A stretch of DNA of 64,000 nucleotides from Bacillus sp. EB01 (lineage in GTDB: Bacteria; Bacillota; Bacilli; Bacillales; Cytobacillaceae). Numbering within the stretch: the stretch's first letter is position 1; each line of letters starts with the position of its first letter. The translations under genes and the position numbers were made by a program. Under the pieces are notes generated by a model. The model did not search any database. It worked only from the letters and a program-made list of their open reading frames with translations, and had not been told where the DNA came from. Location of the stretch: assembly GCF_000613125.1 (NCBI RefSeq), contig NZ_HG964497.1:1835215-1899214 (forward strand), written 5' to 3'. Shown here piece after piece: positions 37,161 through 46,734 of the stretch.

Positions 37161-37218
37161 AAAACAATGACCAAGGGAAGGTTGAGACAGCTCTTGTGTG
37201 CCAGGTGGAAGAATAGAA

Positions 37219-37254
37219 AAAGCAACGATCCAGCCGGGGTATCGTTGCTTTTTA
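37219..37254. terminator. Terminator between MFS gene and GreA/GreB-family gene
   Basis: AAAAGCAACGAT pairs with ATCGTTGCTTTTT. It can serve both convergent genes. Confidence 0.88.
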
Positions 37255-37336
37255 ATAGGGATGTTTTATTTTCCTGTTAACGCAATATCGCATCAGTCGG
37301 GAAGGCTGCCATGCTAAAAAAGCTATGAGCCACTGC

Positions 37337-37804
37337 TCATGCTTCCTTCAATGTGCTTTCCAATTCCAAGGCTTGCCCTGCGAACTCAATTTCCTTAATA
37401 GTTACCGAAAGCACCCCTGTTGGAACTTTAAGTGCCACCTTTTCACCAATACTCTTCAGCAAAAGCTGCCTGCCTACCGGGGACAAAAAGGATATACTTC
37501 CCGAATCCGGGTCCGACTCGTCAGGGTAACAAATGATATAATCCTCTGTTTCGTTGTCATCATCATACATAACTGTGACCTTTGTCCCGATGAATACTTT
37601 TTGGAATGATGAAATACTATCATTCCGTTGATTTTCTTTTATTAAGTTCTCAACTTCAAGTGAGTAGGTATTATAAAAGTCCTTCTTCCGCTCGTCAACT
37701 GGAGTGGAAGATAGATAAAGATGGGTCAATTCCTTTATATTTTCATCAATGTAAACCAACTGTTGTATGAAGTATTCTTTGCTAAGGAGCTGACTATGGT
37801 TCAT
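37337..37804 (-). CDS. GreA/GreB-family elongation factor-like protein
   Basis: A 155-residue protein. The C-terminal half has the GreA/GreB FKBP-like domain (VFIGTKVTVMYDDDNETEDYIICYPDESD, then ISFLSPVGRQLLLKSIGEKVAL). The N-terminal half is helical but shorter and more variable than the GreA coiled coil, so it may bind RNA polymerase without full transcript-cleavage activity, as for Rnk-like proteins. ATG 37804 follows AGGGGG. Two tiny ORFs with a good ribosome binding site lie just upstream. Confidence 0.8.
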   Translation of the reverse strand: MNHSQLLSKEYFIQQLVYIDENIKELTHLYLSSTPVDERKKDFYNTYSLEVENLIKENQRNDSISSFQKVFIGTKVTVMYDDDNETEDYIICYPDESDPDSGSISFLSPVGRQLLLKSIGEKVALKVPTGVLSVTIKEIEFAGQALELESTLKEA

Positions 37805-37883
37805 AGTAGATAACCCCCTGGCTTGGATCGAACTTCTTACAAAATTTCATGAACATTTTCATTCATATCGCCTCCTAAAAAAA

Positions 37884-37942
37884 TGATATCTTCCGCTCAA
37901 TAAGGGAGACATAGCATGGCCCCTTTATTGTGGAAAGATATT
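37884..37942. repeat. Imperfect inverted repeat upstream of the GreA/GreB-like gene
   Basis: GATATCTTCC-CAATAAGGG and CCCTTTATTGTGGAAAGATATT can form a long imperfect stem with a short loop. Read on the minus strand it is in the promoter or leader of the gene at 37804. Confidence 0.5.
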
Positions 37943-38063
37943 AGGACTATTTTATCACAGATTGGAAGATATATCATGTAAACAGTTACATTTGGGGATG
38001 TTTGGAAGAGCTAGAGGCAAGAAGGCGATTCCTGCTTCTGTAAAGTTTCTAACACAGCAGAAA

Positions 38064-38138
38064 TTTCATTCAATGCTTTATGAATGACATTTTGATGCCT
38101 TTGTATACCTGAGATGTCATTCATCGGCTTTATGAATG
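38064..38138. repeat. Diverged copy of the 52-bp palindromic unit
   Basis: ATGAATGACA at 38080 and TGTCATTCAT at 38115 are separated by exactly 25 bp. The next ATGAATG begins at 38132, 52 bp after the first. Arm sequence, arm spacing, 7-base linker and period are the same as in the array at 54788; only the loop sequence differs. Confidence 0.7.
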
Positions 38139-38375
38139 TTCACTGCCCTTCATTTGTTGGAGTGGGATTTTTTTTAAGTGGGGTTCCCTAACCTAAAAAT
38201 CATCAATGTGCTAAAACATGGGGTCTTGGCCGGAGTATCAACATAAAATGAATAACCATTCATTTTATGTTAGAATAAATAAAACTTGATTGCTGGAAAT
38301 TTAAAAGGTCGTATTTTGCCTAGTCGTTTGGTGGAAATGGTATACATAAATTTAACGGAGTACAGGGGGGATAGC

Positions 38376-39200
38376 ATGCTGTTTAAGAAGGAATTTGCTC
38401 AAAAGACTGTGAAGGGTGTAACAATGGGCAATGGAACGATATCCTTTCAGGGTGTTAAGCTGAATGTTCATAGCTTTTTTATAGATGGTGTGTTGATTGA
38501 TACCGGAGGCAAATCTTTGGAAAAGTATTTTAAGCCCTTTTTCAAACAGTTCAAGATTGATAAGGCCGTCATCACACATCATCACGAAGACCATACAGGT
38601 TGCGCGGCCTTCCTGCAAGATAATCTTCAACTTCCACTTTACATGGATGGCAGCAAGATTGAAGCCTGCATGAAGCATCCGGAATATCCGCTTTACCGCC
38701 AATTGTTTTGGGGAAAGCGCAAGCCCTTTCGTGCGGAGCCTATTGGTGAAGCATTTCAATCTTCACATGCAACGTGGAAGGTTATACATACTCCTGGGCA
38801 TGCAATTGATCATCTTTGCTTTTTGAATGAAGAAACAGGACAGTTATTTACTGGAGACCTTTATTGCCAGAAAAGGACAAAGGTTATTTTACGTGAGGAA
38901 AATATCCCTGAGATTATTGAATCATTAGCTAAAATTTTAACCTTTGATTTTTCAGACGTGTTCTGCTGCCATGCAGGCTATCTTCAAAATGGGCGGGCGG
39001 CCTTGCAGAGGAAATTCGATTATTTGGTTAACCTGCAGGGAACAGTTTTAAAGCTCTATAAAGAAGGGAAAACCCCCGAGGAAATTAACAAACTATTGTT
39101 ACCGAAACGGTATCCTATCATGTATTTTTCTAGAGGAGAATGGAACTCCATTCATATTGTACATTCTATTCTTAATCAGCAAGCAGGGATCCTGGTTTAA
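38376..39200 (+). CDS. MBL-fold metallo-hydrolase
   Basis: A 274-residue metallo-beta-lactamase-fold hydrolase. The metal motif HHHEDHTG lies near residues 67-74, with further ligands in HTPGHAIDH, TGDLY and CCHAGY. The long C-terminal extension after the core is common in cytosolic hydrolases of this superfamily. The frame is open from 38286, but ATG 38376 lies behind AGGGGGG and fits. The substrate is unknown. Confidence 0.85.
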   Translation: MLFKKEFAQKTVKGVTMGNGTISFQGVKLNVHSFFIDGVLIDTGGKSLEKYFKPFFKQFKIDKAVITHHHEDHTGCAAFLQDNLQLPLYMDGSKIEACMKHPEYPLYRQLFWGKRKPFRAEPIGEAFQSSHATWKVIHTPGHAIDHLCFLNEETGQLFTGDLYCQKRTKVILREENIPEIIESLAKILTFDFSDVFCCHAGYLQNGRAALQRKFDYLVNLQGTVLKLYKEGKTPEEINKLLLPKRYPIMYFSRGEWNSIHIVHSILNQQAGILV

Positions 39201-39264
39201 TGGGAGCGGGGACAATTGGGAGTTTTGTTTTGTTATAGTAAAAGAAGAAAGAGGGTTAACTTCC

Positions 39265-40329
39265 ATGTTAAATCAGAAAAGAATCAGGGATTTTGGAGTT
39301 ACAATCGGTACCATGGAGCCCGGGCGTCATAATGCAATCACGGATGTCGCCGGGGTGAGAGTAGGGCATGTAACTTTGAGCGATAAAGACATGCAGACAG
39401 GTGTCACCGCTATTTTGCCTCATCCTGGGAATATGTTTAAAGAGAAGCTAATTGCCTCCAGTCATGTGATTAATGGGTTTGGAAAAACAATCGGCACAAT
39501 TCAGATAGCGGAGCTTGGAACGCTGGAGACGCCAATTATCCTCACGAATACACTAAGTGTAGGAACCGCCGCGGACTCATTGATTGACTATATGCTGGAA
39601 GGGAACCCTGAAATCGGCAGGACGACAGGGACGGTGAACTCGGTAGTTGCTGAATGCAATGATATGTTCCTGAATGATATAAGAGCAAAGTTTGTAAAGC
39701 GAGAGCATATTATTCAAGCTCTGGAGAATGCTTCTGCGGAATTCGAGGAAGGTGCAGCAGGGGCGGGAAGGGGAATGCTTTGCTATTCGATGAAGGGTGG
39801 AATTGGATCCGCTTCGAGACTTATTGAATTAGGTCATGGTACATATACCCTGGGAGTGCTCGTATTGACGAATTTTGGGAGGATGGGTGACTTTCAGGTA
39901 AATGGCAAACGGGTTGGCCGAGAGTTGGAGAAGGCGATGGAAAGCTGCAGCGATATGGAAGATAAGGGCTCCGTCATTGTGGTCGTTGCAACTGATCTTC
40001 CTGTTTCCGAGAGACAATTAAACAGGGTATTAAAAAGAGCTGTCACTGGGCTCGCCCGAACCGGGTCAATTATTACAACAGGAAGCGGCGAAATTATATT
40101 CGGATTTTCAACGGCAACAAAGATTCCACACGAAAAGCCAGAAAGCAACCTTACGATACCAGTAATTCATGAGGACGATATGGATTTCGCCTTCAGGGCT
40201 GTTGGCGAAGCAACAGAGGAAGCAGTCTTGAATTCCTTGATTACAGCCGAACAGGTTGTAGGAAGAGATGGCAATACGAGACCGGCATTAAAAAACTTGC
40301 TCGAGAAGTATTCGATTGTCTTAGGATAA
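39265..40329 (+). CDS. P1-family (S58, DmpA-like) peptidase
   Basis: A 354-residue Ntn-type hydrolase of the DmpA/BapA family (aminopeptidases or amide hydrolases). It begins with RIRDFGVTIGTMEPGRHNAITDVAGVRVGH, typical of the family. TGVTAILPHPGN, NGFGKTIGT, ETPIILTNTLSVG and EGAAGAGRGM follow, and later ARTGS with the probable nucleophilic serine. ATG 39265 behind AAGAGGG is chosen over the longer frame that overlaps the metallo-hydrolase gene. The 64-bp spacing suggests co-transcription with that gene. Confidence 0.88.
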   Translation: MLNQKRIRDFGVTIGTMEPGRHNAITDVAGVRVGHVTLSDKDMQTGVTAILPHPGNMFKEKLIASSHVINGFGKTIGTIQIAELGTLETPIILTNTLSVGTAADSLIDYMLEGNPEIGRTTGTVNSVVAECNDMFLNDIRAKFVKREHIIQALENASAEFEEGAAGAGRGMLCYSMKGGIGSASRLIELGHGTYTLGVLVLTNFGRMGDFQVNGKRVGRELEKAMESCSDMEDKGSVIVVVATDLPVSERQLNRVLKRAVTGLARTGSIITTGSGEIIFGFSTATKIPHEKPESNLTIPVIHEDDMDFAFRAVGEATEEAVLNSLITAEQVVGRDGNTRPALKNLLEKYSIVLG

Positions 40330-40436
40330 GAAAATGCTCGAGCCTTTCAGAAACCTCCATTTATAGAAGGAAATTGTAGCGGTTATCCTGAATAGTATAT
40401 AGGTGTTGTATTTTTAATAGGAGGGGATGTGGCGGT

Positions 40437-40832
40437 ATGGGAAGAATGGTTCATTTTGAGATTCATGTAAGTGATATGGAGCGTGCCATGAAGTTTTATG
40501 GAGAGGTATTCGGCTGGTCGTTTCAGGATTGGAGCGAGTATGCAGGCATGCCTTACTTTGGGGCGGTAACGGGGGATAAAAATGAACCTGGAATCGATGG
40601 AGCCTTGATGAAGCGTCATGGTGCTCCGCCAGAACCAGGACAAGCGCTAAACGGTTTTGCTTGTACAATGGGAGTAGCCGACTACGATGAAACAGAAGTG
40701 AAAATTCTTGAAAATGGCGGCCAGGTTGCATTGCCTAAGTATGCATTGCCTGGGATGGCATGGCAAGGATACTATTTAGATCCTGAAGGAAATATTTTCG
40801 GGATTCACCAACCTGATGAAAATGCAAAATAG
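40437..40832 (+). CDS. VOC-family (glyoxalase-like) protein
   Basis: A 131-residue protein of the vicinal oxygen chelate fold: MVHFEIHVSDMERAMKFYGE at the start, GWSFQDW, and the second module ending in GYYLDPEGNIFGIHQPD with a metal-ligand-like Glu and His. Members include dioxygenases, resistance proteins and glyoxalases; no specific activity can be assigned. ATG is preceded by AGGAGGGG. Confidence 0.82.
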   Translation: MGRMVHFEIHVSDMERAMKFYGEVFGWSFQDWSEYAGMPYFGAVTGDKNEPGIDGALMKRHGAPPEPGQALNGFACTMGVADYDETEVKILENGGQVALPKYALPGMAWQGYYLDPEGNIFGIHQPDENAK

Positions 40833-40851
40833 GTGATAATGAATTGTGAAA

Positions 40852-40888
40852 GAGAGGCAATTTCCTTGGGAGGTTGCCCTCATTTTTT
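40852..40888 (+). terminator. Terminator after the VOC gene
   Basis: GAGAGGCAA pairs with TTGCCCTC, followed by six T. Confidence 0.8.
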
Positions 40889-41064
40889 AAAAGAATCAAC
40901 TTAATGGAAATAGTATGACAGTTAAACGAATTCAGGTTAATACGGGATAGATGCTAGGCTTCCGATGCAATGGATGTCCTTTTTATTTTTGCTTCTAAAA
41001 GGCAGGGAGTGCTATGTTTGAGTTAGTAGACTAGTATACAAATACAATTAAAGAGGGGGATTCA

Positions 41065-42228
41065 ATGAGTGCAATCAAAGTAGGTGTCATTGGAATCGGC
41101 AATATGGGCAGTATTTATGTTAAGATGCTGGACAAAGGCCAAATTCAGGGAGCTGAGCTGGCGGCTGTTTGCAGCCGGAATGACAGCCGGATTGAATGGG
41201 TCAAAGCCAATACAAGTGGAGATGTGAAAATCTTTAAGGACCAGGATTCCTTTTTTGAGAGTTCGGGAATCGATGCTGTCCTTATTGTGACTCCGCATTA
41301 CAGCCATCCTGACCTGGCAAAAAAAGCTTTTGCAGCAGGGATTCATGTTCTCGTTGAAAAACCTGCGGGTGTTTTTACAAAAAATGTTCTGGAAATGAAT
41401 GAGGCTGCAAAGGCTTCAGGAAAAGTATTCAGCATCATGTATAACCAAAGGGCAAATCCCCTTTATCAAAAAATTCGCGAGTTGGTTCACACAGGTGAGC
41501 TGGGGAAAGTAAAGCGGACGAACTGGATTATTACTGATTCTTACCGGCCGCAAAGCTATTATGATTCAGGTACATGGCGTGCCACCTGGAAGGGCGAAGG
41601 CGGTGGAGCCCTCTTGAACCAGGTATTGCATCAATTGGATATTTGGCAGTGGACGACAGGGTTGATGCCAAAAGCAATTCGGGCAGTATGCGGTGAAGGC
41701 AAGTATCATGATATTGAAGTCGAAGATGATGTGACTGCTTTTGTAGAATATGAAAATGGGGCGACCGGTGTCATTATTGCTTCAACAGGCGAAGCCCCGG
41801 GCACGAATCGGTATGAAATCGTCGGTGACATGGGAAAAATCGTTGCCGAAAATGATAGGCTTATTTTCTACAAACTTGCTCAATCTGAACGTGAATTCAA
41901 TGCTTCGTTCAAAGGAGGATTCGGGTTTCCGGAGTATGAGGAGTTCGTTATTCCTGTAGCAAGCGACAACGGCAATCATGCCTTCATTATCCAGAACTGG
42001 ATCGATGCTATTGTAAAAGGCACCCCCTTGCTTGCGCCTGGCGAAGAGGGACTGTACGCTCTGGATATTACAAATGCGATTTACCTATCCTCTTGGCTGA
42101 ACGAACCAGTCAGCTTGCCAGTTGACCCGGACCTATACTTTGAAACATTGCAGAAGAAAATTAACAGTTCCACGTTTGAGAAAAAGAATGTAACGAGCCA
42201 GACGCTTGACGTAAAAGGTACGTATTAG
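41065..42228 (+). CDS. Gfo/Idh/MocA-family oxidoreductase
   Basis: A 387-residue NAD(P)-dependent sugar or inositol dehydrogenase-type enzyme. The Rossmann motif is VGVIGIGNMGSIY (residues 6-18), the conserved EKP is in LVEKPAGVF near residue 102, and the substrate-side His is in the GGALLNQVLHQLDIWQW region. The C-terminal domain has the family's open beta sheet. ATG follows AGAGGGGG. It is probably co-transcribed with the monooxygenase 15 bp downstream, which suggests a small catabolic unit of unknown substrate. Confidence 0.87.
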   Translation: MSAIKVGVIGIGNMGSIYVKMLDKGQIQGAELAAVCSRNDSRIEWVKANTSGDVKIFKDQDSFFESSGIDAVLIVTPHYSHPDLAKKAFAAGIHVLVEKPAGVFTKNVLEMNEAAKASGKVFSIMYNQRANPLYQKIRELVHTGELGKVKRTNWIITDSYRPQSYYDSGTWRATWKGEGGGALLNQVLHQLDIWQWTTGLMPKAIRAVCGEGKYHDIEVEDDVTAFVEYENGATGVIIASTGEAPGTNRYEIVGDMGKIVAENDRLIFYKLAQSEREFNASFKGGFGFPEYEEFVIPVASDNGNHAFIIQNWIDAIVKGTPLLAPGEEGLYALDITNAIYLSSWLNEPVSLPVDPDLYFETLQKKINSSTFEKKNVTSQTLDVKGTY

Positions 42229-42243
42229 AGAGGAGCAGGACAA

Positions 42244-42528
42244 ATGATCAGAGTTGTCTGTAAGCAGAAGCTTAAACCTGAAGCGAATCTTGAGGAGTAC
42301 TTAGGGCTGGCCAGGGAAGTTGTCGCAGAAACCCGGAAAGAAAAGGGCTGCATTATGTATACCTATCATCAAGCCATCCATGATCCTCTTATTCTTGCGA
42401 CAATCGAGGAGTGGGAGGACGAAGAATCTCTCGACCTGCATAATCAAAGCGACCATATCAAGAGAATCGTTCCTCAGCTAAGAGGCATGCGCGAAAGTAC
42501 CGAAATCAACATTTATAAGGAAGTATAG
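42244..42528 (+). CDS. ABM-family putative quinol monooxygenase
   Basis: A 94-residue dimeric alpha/beta-barrel protein of the antibiotic-biosynthesis-monooxygenase family (YgiN-like). It has MIRVVCKQKLKPEANLEEYL, the KGCIMYTYHQA strand, and EEWEDEESLDLHNQSDH with a conserved His. ATG 42244 follows AGAGGAGCAGG. It ends before a strong terminator. Confidence 0.85.
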   Translation: MIRVVCKQKLKPEANLEEYLGLAREVVAETRKEKGCIMYTYHQAIHDPLILATIEEWEDEESLDLHNQSDHIKRIVPQLRGMRESTEINIYKEV

Positions 42529-42562
42529 GAGCAATGCACACTTAGTACAATCATGCAGCATG

Positions 42563-42618
42563 ATAAAAGGATGCGAATAAGAGTCTTCTTTCGGGCTCTT
42601 TTTCACATCCTTTTTCTT
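42563..42618. terminator. Large terminator between convergent genes
   Basis: AAAAGGATG pairs with CATCCTTTTT; an inner GAG...CTC stem is enclosed. T runs on both sides suit both the monooxygenase and the L,D-transpeptidase. Confidence 0.82.
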
Positions 42619-43497
42619 TTATAAGTTTGTGTATTTTGCACTAATCCAGCCGTACTTTCCTTTTGCGTATTCGATTTTAAGCCAATATTGTCTTTGAGAA
42701 TTTAAAACAACCTCTTTAACTGTAAACACCTTATTTTTCTTTACTTGGCCTACTACCTTGTAATTTTTAGAAGCGCCAGAACGGACATTTAAAACGCTTG
42801 CAGTTACTTTTACTGAAGTGGGTTTGATTTCAATTACTGGCTTCTTTTTCGGGTCCAGCCATTTCAATATATTCAGCATGTCGCCTTCGCTCACAGCGAT
42901 ACAACCGAGCGTATGCTTTGTCGAACTTGACTTGATATGAAGAAAAATTGCACTGCCAGCCTCTTTTACAATCGGATTTTCATTGTATCGGATCACGACA
43001 GAGTACTTATATAAGGGATGATTTAATTTCTCATAGGAATTCCATCTTTTATCCGGGTTTCCTGTATAATGCACCCATTTGTTGTAATCCTTTGATTTAA
43101 CATCATCAATCCAATAGTCATACTTAGATACCGCTTTAAAAGGATAGTTCATTCCAGCAGGTTTTTTGCCCCATCCAAAAGACGTCCCCAATAAATACGT
43201 CCCGGCAGGTGTTTTCCCATCGCCTTCCTTCAATTTTCCAATACCATATTTCCCCACTACTGCTTTAATGGGTGTTGAGTATTTCACCCATTTGCCATTT
43301 TTCTTAACATACCTTTGCAGAGTAGCCGATGTGCTCCTTGGGGATGCTTCAACTACAATTAATTGACCTGCTTCGGTTTTCAATGCTGTCGTCTTTGAAG
43401 CAGCTTGTGCGGAATTCGGGCCAGTAAAACTAATTACTAAAATAACTGCCAGGAAAACCAAAGCTAATTTTTTTCTGGTTTTTGAGCGATCATTCAA
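42619..43497 (-). CDS. Secreted L,D-transpeptidase-like protein with C-terminal SH3 domain
   Basis: A 292-residue exported protein with a signal peptide (basic start, hydrophobic stretch, SAQA-A cleavage site near residue 32). Residues 45-225 form a YkuD-like catalytic domain. It carries the GDGKTPAGTY strand, the histidine in IFLHIK and the catalytic cysteine in HTLGCIAVSEGD. Residues 228-292 are a bacterial SH3 domain (ASVLNVRSGASKNYKVVGQV) for wall binding. TTG 43497, six bases after GGTGGAG, is preferred to GTG 43509. It probably cross-links or modifies peptidoglycan. Confidence 0.85.
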   Translation of the reverse strand: MNDRSKTRKKLALVFLAVILVISFTGPNSAQAASKTTALKTEAGQLIVVEASPRSTSATLQRYVKKNGKWVKYSTPIKAVVGKYGIGKLKEGDGKTPAGTYLLGTSFGWGKKPAGMNYPFKAVSKYDYWIDDVKSKDYNKWVHYTGNPDKRWNSYEKLNHPLYKYSVVIRYNENPIVKEAGSAIFLHIKSSSTKHTLGCIAVSEGDMLNILKWLDPKKKPVIEIKPTSVKVTASVLNVRSGASKNYKVVGQVKKNKVFTVKEVVLNSQRQYWLKIEYAKGKYGWISAKYTNL

Positions 43498-43974
43498 TAT
43501 TATCTCCACCCGTTGAATAGTCCTAATATTTTTAATATTAATATATATTTTAAAAGTTGTAAAAGATAACCTGCATTGGTCTATTCGAAACTACAAGCCT
43601 CATTCTTATTAGGTTTTCCTCTTTTGAAATGAAAGTTTTAGGTTACATTAAAGAACGCTATCAATATCCTTTGCAAGTGAAAGCTTCGAGTTAAACACAG
43701 GGAACTTTGCGCCTTCCACTCCAACTAAAGCTTTATAAATCAACACTTTCTTATTTCACGTAGTAATTTAAAAACAGACCATTATTTACTAGTTTTCCAC
43801 TGTTATAATAGCATAATATTTAAATTTTCCTACTATTTGTGATATAATATTCAAAGTTTAATTGAAATAACTGAAACAGAAAAGGTGTGGCAATAGGACG
43901 CGCCGGCTTGCTGTGAGACAAAGGCAGGAGCGCCTACATCCTTTCTGCAAACTTAGGGGAGAAGGATGGTAGAA
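43498..43974. other. Intergenic region upstream of mqo
   Basis: No gene seen. A TATAAT at 43843-43848 is a likely mqo -10 box, with no good -35. The leader 43880-43960 is more GC-rich than its flanks (GGACGCGCCGGC, GGCAGGAGCGCC) and may be structured; I could not match it to a known riboswitch. Confidence 0.4.
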
Positions 43975-45495
43975 ATGAGTAACGGACAAGTGAAGTCAGA
44001 CGTTATTTTAATTGGTGCCGGAATCATGAGTGCGACTTTAGGAACAATGCTGAAAGAATTAGCACCAGATTGGAAGATTAGAGTTTTTGAGAAGCTTGAT
44101 AGTGCAGGGGAAGAAAGTTCGAACGAATGGAATAATGCAGGCACCGGGCATGCAGCGCTATGCGAGCTTAACTATACCGTCGAAAAGCCGGACGGTTCAA
44201 TAGATATTGGTAAAGCGATTAAAATCAATGAACAGTTTAGTGTTTCCAAACAATTTTGGTCTTATCTTGTAAATAAAAATTTAATCCATAATCCTCAGGC
44301 CTTTATTAGGCAATTGCCTCATATGAGTTTCGTCAAAGGCGAGAAGGATGTATCATTTTTAAAAAAGCGGTTTAAAGCGCTCTCAGACAATCCGCTTTTT
44401 CAGGGAATGGAGTATACAGAAGATCCAGATATACTAGAGAAGTGGATTCCGCTTATGATGGAAGGCCGCCGCTCGGACGAGCCAATTGCCGCAACAAAGA
44501 TTGACTCTGGAACAGATGTCAATTTTGGGGCGTTAACACGGATTCTTTTTGACCACTTAAAAAGACAGCATGTTGATATTCACTATAATCATAACGTTAA
44601 CGATATAAAACGGACAAGTGATGGATTGTGGCAATTAAAGATACAAAATCATGAAAGCGGTACCGTGGAACATCATACCGCAAAATTTGTGTTTATCGGT
44701 GCCGGAGGCGGGAGCCTGCCATTGCTGCAAAAAACAGGTATTCCGGAGAGCAAGAATGTTGGAGGTTTCCCGGTAAGCGGGCTATTCCTCGTCTGCAAAA
44801 ATCCTGAAGTGATTGCCGAGCACCATGCAAAGGTATATGGAAAAGCTGCGGTTGGGGCACCTCCTATGTCTGTCCCGCATCTTGATACACGGTTTATTAA
44901 TAATAAAAAATCGCTGCTATTCGGGCCTTTTGCCGGCTTCTCTCCAAAATTTTTGAAGACCGGTTCGATGCTCGATTTTCCAGGCTCTATCAAGCCGAGT
45001 AACTTCATGACGATGATCGCAGCTGGAGCGAAAAATATTCCCTTAACAAAATATCTGATTCAGCAGCTTATGCTGTCCAAGGAACAACGCATTGAAGAAC
45101 TGAGAGGATTTATTCCTAATGCAAAAAGTGAAGATTGGGACATTGTTGTTGCAGGCCAGCGTGTCCAAGTAATCAAGGATACAGAAGCGGGCGGTAAAGG
45201 AACACTTCAATTTGGTACGGAAGTTATCAGTGCTGCTGATGGGTCCGTTGCCGCCTTGCTCGGTGCTTCTCCTGGTGCTTCAACTGCTGTCAACGTCATG
45301 CTTGAGGTAATGGAAAAATGCTTCCCGCAGCATATGTTTGAGTGGGCGCCAAAAATAAGAGAAATGATTCCTTCATTTGGAGAGCCGCTGGTAAATAGGC
45401 CGGAGCTTATCCGGGAAATCGAGGCGTCAACAGCTCAGGCGCTTGGCCTTGATGAAAACAATAAGTCACAAGTTGCTAGAGTAAGCATGTTATAG
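43975..45495 (+). CDS. mqo: Malate:quinone oxidoreductase
   Basis: Membrane-associated FAD enzyme that oxidises malate to oxaloacetate and passes electrons to the quinone pool. The 506-residue protein begins with the FAD-binding motif ([15 protein letters not shown], residues 8-22) and has [43 protein letters not shown] and the C-terminal [21 protein letters not shown], all diagnostic of Mqo. ATG 43975 is nine bases past GGAGAAGG; ATG 43966 is too close. Single gene. With the fumarase at 11185 it covers two consecutive TCA steps. Confidence 0.94.
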   Translation: MSNGQVKSDVILIGAGIMSATLGTMLKELAPDWKIRVFEKLDSAGEESSNEWNNAGTGHAALCELNYTVEKPDGSIDIGKAIKINEQFSVSKQFWSYLVNKNLIHNPQAFIRQLPHMSFVKGEKDVSFLKKRFKALSDNPLFQGMEYTEDPDILEKWIPLMMEGRRSDEPIAATKIDSGTDVNFGALTRILFDHLKRQHVDIHYNHNVNDIKRTSDGLWQLKIQNHESGTVEHHTAKFVFIGAGGGSLPLLQKTGIPESKNVGGFPVSGLFLVCKNPEVIAEHHAKVYGKAAVGAPPMSVPHLDTRFINNKKSLLFGPFAGFSPKFLKTGSMLDFPGSIKPSNFMTMIAAGAKNIPLTKYLIQQLMLSKEQRIEELRGFIPNAKSEDWDIVVAGQRVQVIKDTEAGGKGTLQFGTEVISAADGSVAALLGASPGASTAVNVMLEVMEKCFPQHMFEWAPKIREMIPSFGEPLVNRPELIREIEASTAQALGLDENNKSQVARVSML

Positions 45496-45507
45496 ATGAA
45501 CATAGTT

Positions 45508-45542
45508 AACGGGCATCCGGTAGAGGATGCCCGTTCTTATTG
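45508..45542. terminator. Terminator after mqo
   Basis: AACGGGCATCC pairs with GGATGCCCGTT, followed by a T-rich tail. Confidence 0.88.
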
Positions 45543-45554
45543 TCTTTGGAAAGT

Positions 45555-46541
45555 CTACTTCTGACCTTGAGTCATTTGATCCATTACCCAGCTGGCCTGG
45601 GAGCCGGTTTCTCCAGTGCTGGGACATACTTGGCCCTCTCCTGTCAGTTCTTTGACAACTGTTTCGACAAGTGGCTGGTGAACGTGTTGCGGCGGCTCAA
45701 AGTCCCACTGTTCGCTTCCGGTTGCTGTCGTTAATACAACTGGTTCAGTGCCAAACGTAGAAAAAGTGATTTTCCCTTTGCTGCCAATAATTTCGTTCAC
45801 ATCTTTATTTTCAAAAGCTGTAAAGCACCAGCTTCCAACACCGTGAACTCCTGATTCAAAGCGGTATGTACCCGTAACGATATCCTCCGCCTTATAATAG
45901 CCTGCCTGGTTTGAGGAAAAGCCATGTACTTCCTCGATAGGGCCTAGCAAGAAGTTCAATAGGTCGATTGTGTGGCTGGCAAGGTCGAAAAACAATCCGC
46001 CTCCTGATACTTCGGACTGCACCCTCCATGGGAGTTTGGATGGATCCTTCACATCCTCCGAGGGAATTTGATGCTGGGTAGTCGAAACAAATCGAATGTC
46101 ACCTATTTCACCATTTTCCAACAGCTTTTTTATTTTTAAAAAGCGGGGCTGGGCTCTGCGGTAGTAGGCGACATACAATGGAACGCCAGCTGTCTTGCAA
46201 GCGTCAATCATTTCCTTGCATTCAGAAAAATTAAGTGCCATTGGTTTCTCGACATACACTGGCTTCCCTGCCTTTGCCGCTTTCAATGTATATTCCTTAT
46301 GGGAGCCAGGAGGTGTCGCAATATAGACCGCATCAACCTCGGGATCGTTAAGTAAAGCATCAGCATCATCGTACCACTTGGGGACATTGTGCCTTTTTGC
46401 ATAATCCTTGGCGAGCTCCCCGGTTCTCCGCATAACTGCAACCAACTCTGAATTCTTTACTTTCTGGAATGCAGGGCCGCTTTTTACTTCGGTAACATTT
46501 CCGCACCCAATAATTCCCCAGCGGACTTTTTCAAATTTCAC
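45555..46541 (-). CDS. Gfo/Idh/MocA-family oxidoreductase, second copy
   Basis: A 328-residue NAD(P)-dependent dehydrogenase. The Rossmann motif is VRWGIIGCGNVTEV near residues 5-18, EKP is in PVYVEKPMALN, and the catalytic-loop histidine is in GGGLFFDLASHTIDLLNFLLG. The rest follows the YrbE/IolW-type pattern. GTG 46541 lies nine bases past AAGGGGG and is chosen over ATG 46568. It is clearly different from the family member at 41065. Substrate unknown. Confidence 0.87.
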   Translation of the reverse strand: MKFEKVRWGIIGCGNVTEVKSGPAFQKVKNSELVAVMRRTGELAKDYAKRHNVPKWYDDADALLNDPEVDAVYIATPPGSHKEYTLKAAKAGKPVYVEKPMALNFSECKEMIDACKTAGVPLYVAYYRRAQPRFLKIKKLLENGEIGDIRFVSTTQHQIPSEDVKDPSKLPWRVQSEVSGGGLFFDLASHTIDLLNFLLGPIEEVHGFSSNQAGYYKAEDIVTGTYRFESGVHGVGSWCFTAFENKDVNEIIGSKGKITFSTFGTEPVVLTTATGSEQWDFEPPQHVHQPLVETVVKELTGEGQVCPSTGETGSQASWVMDQMTQGQK

Positions 46542-46734
46542 TCCAAGCTTCCCCCTTAGATGATTCATTTTCGTGAAAAAGAGATTTGCTATTGATTATA
46601 CAGGAAGTAAAATTGAGTTTCATATAAAGAATGGCCAAGTGTAAGAGAAAACAAAAAACCTGATATTTTACCCCCTTAATCAATAGTGGCCTGTTCGAAC
46701 TCTTTTAATATCATCTTACAAACGGGGTAATTAA

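Noticed and set aside
43880..43960. Known riboswitch in the mqo leader
   Set aside because: The GC-rich leader does not match the conserved blocks of riboswitch classes I know, and pairing is weak.
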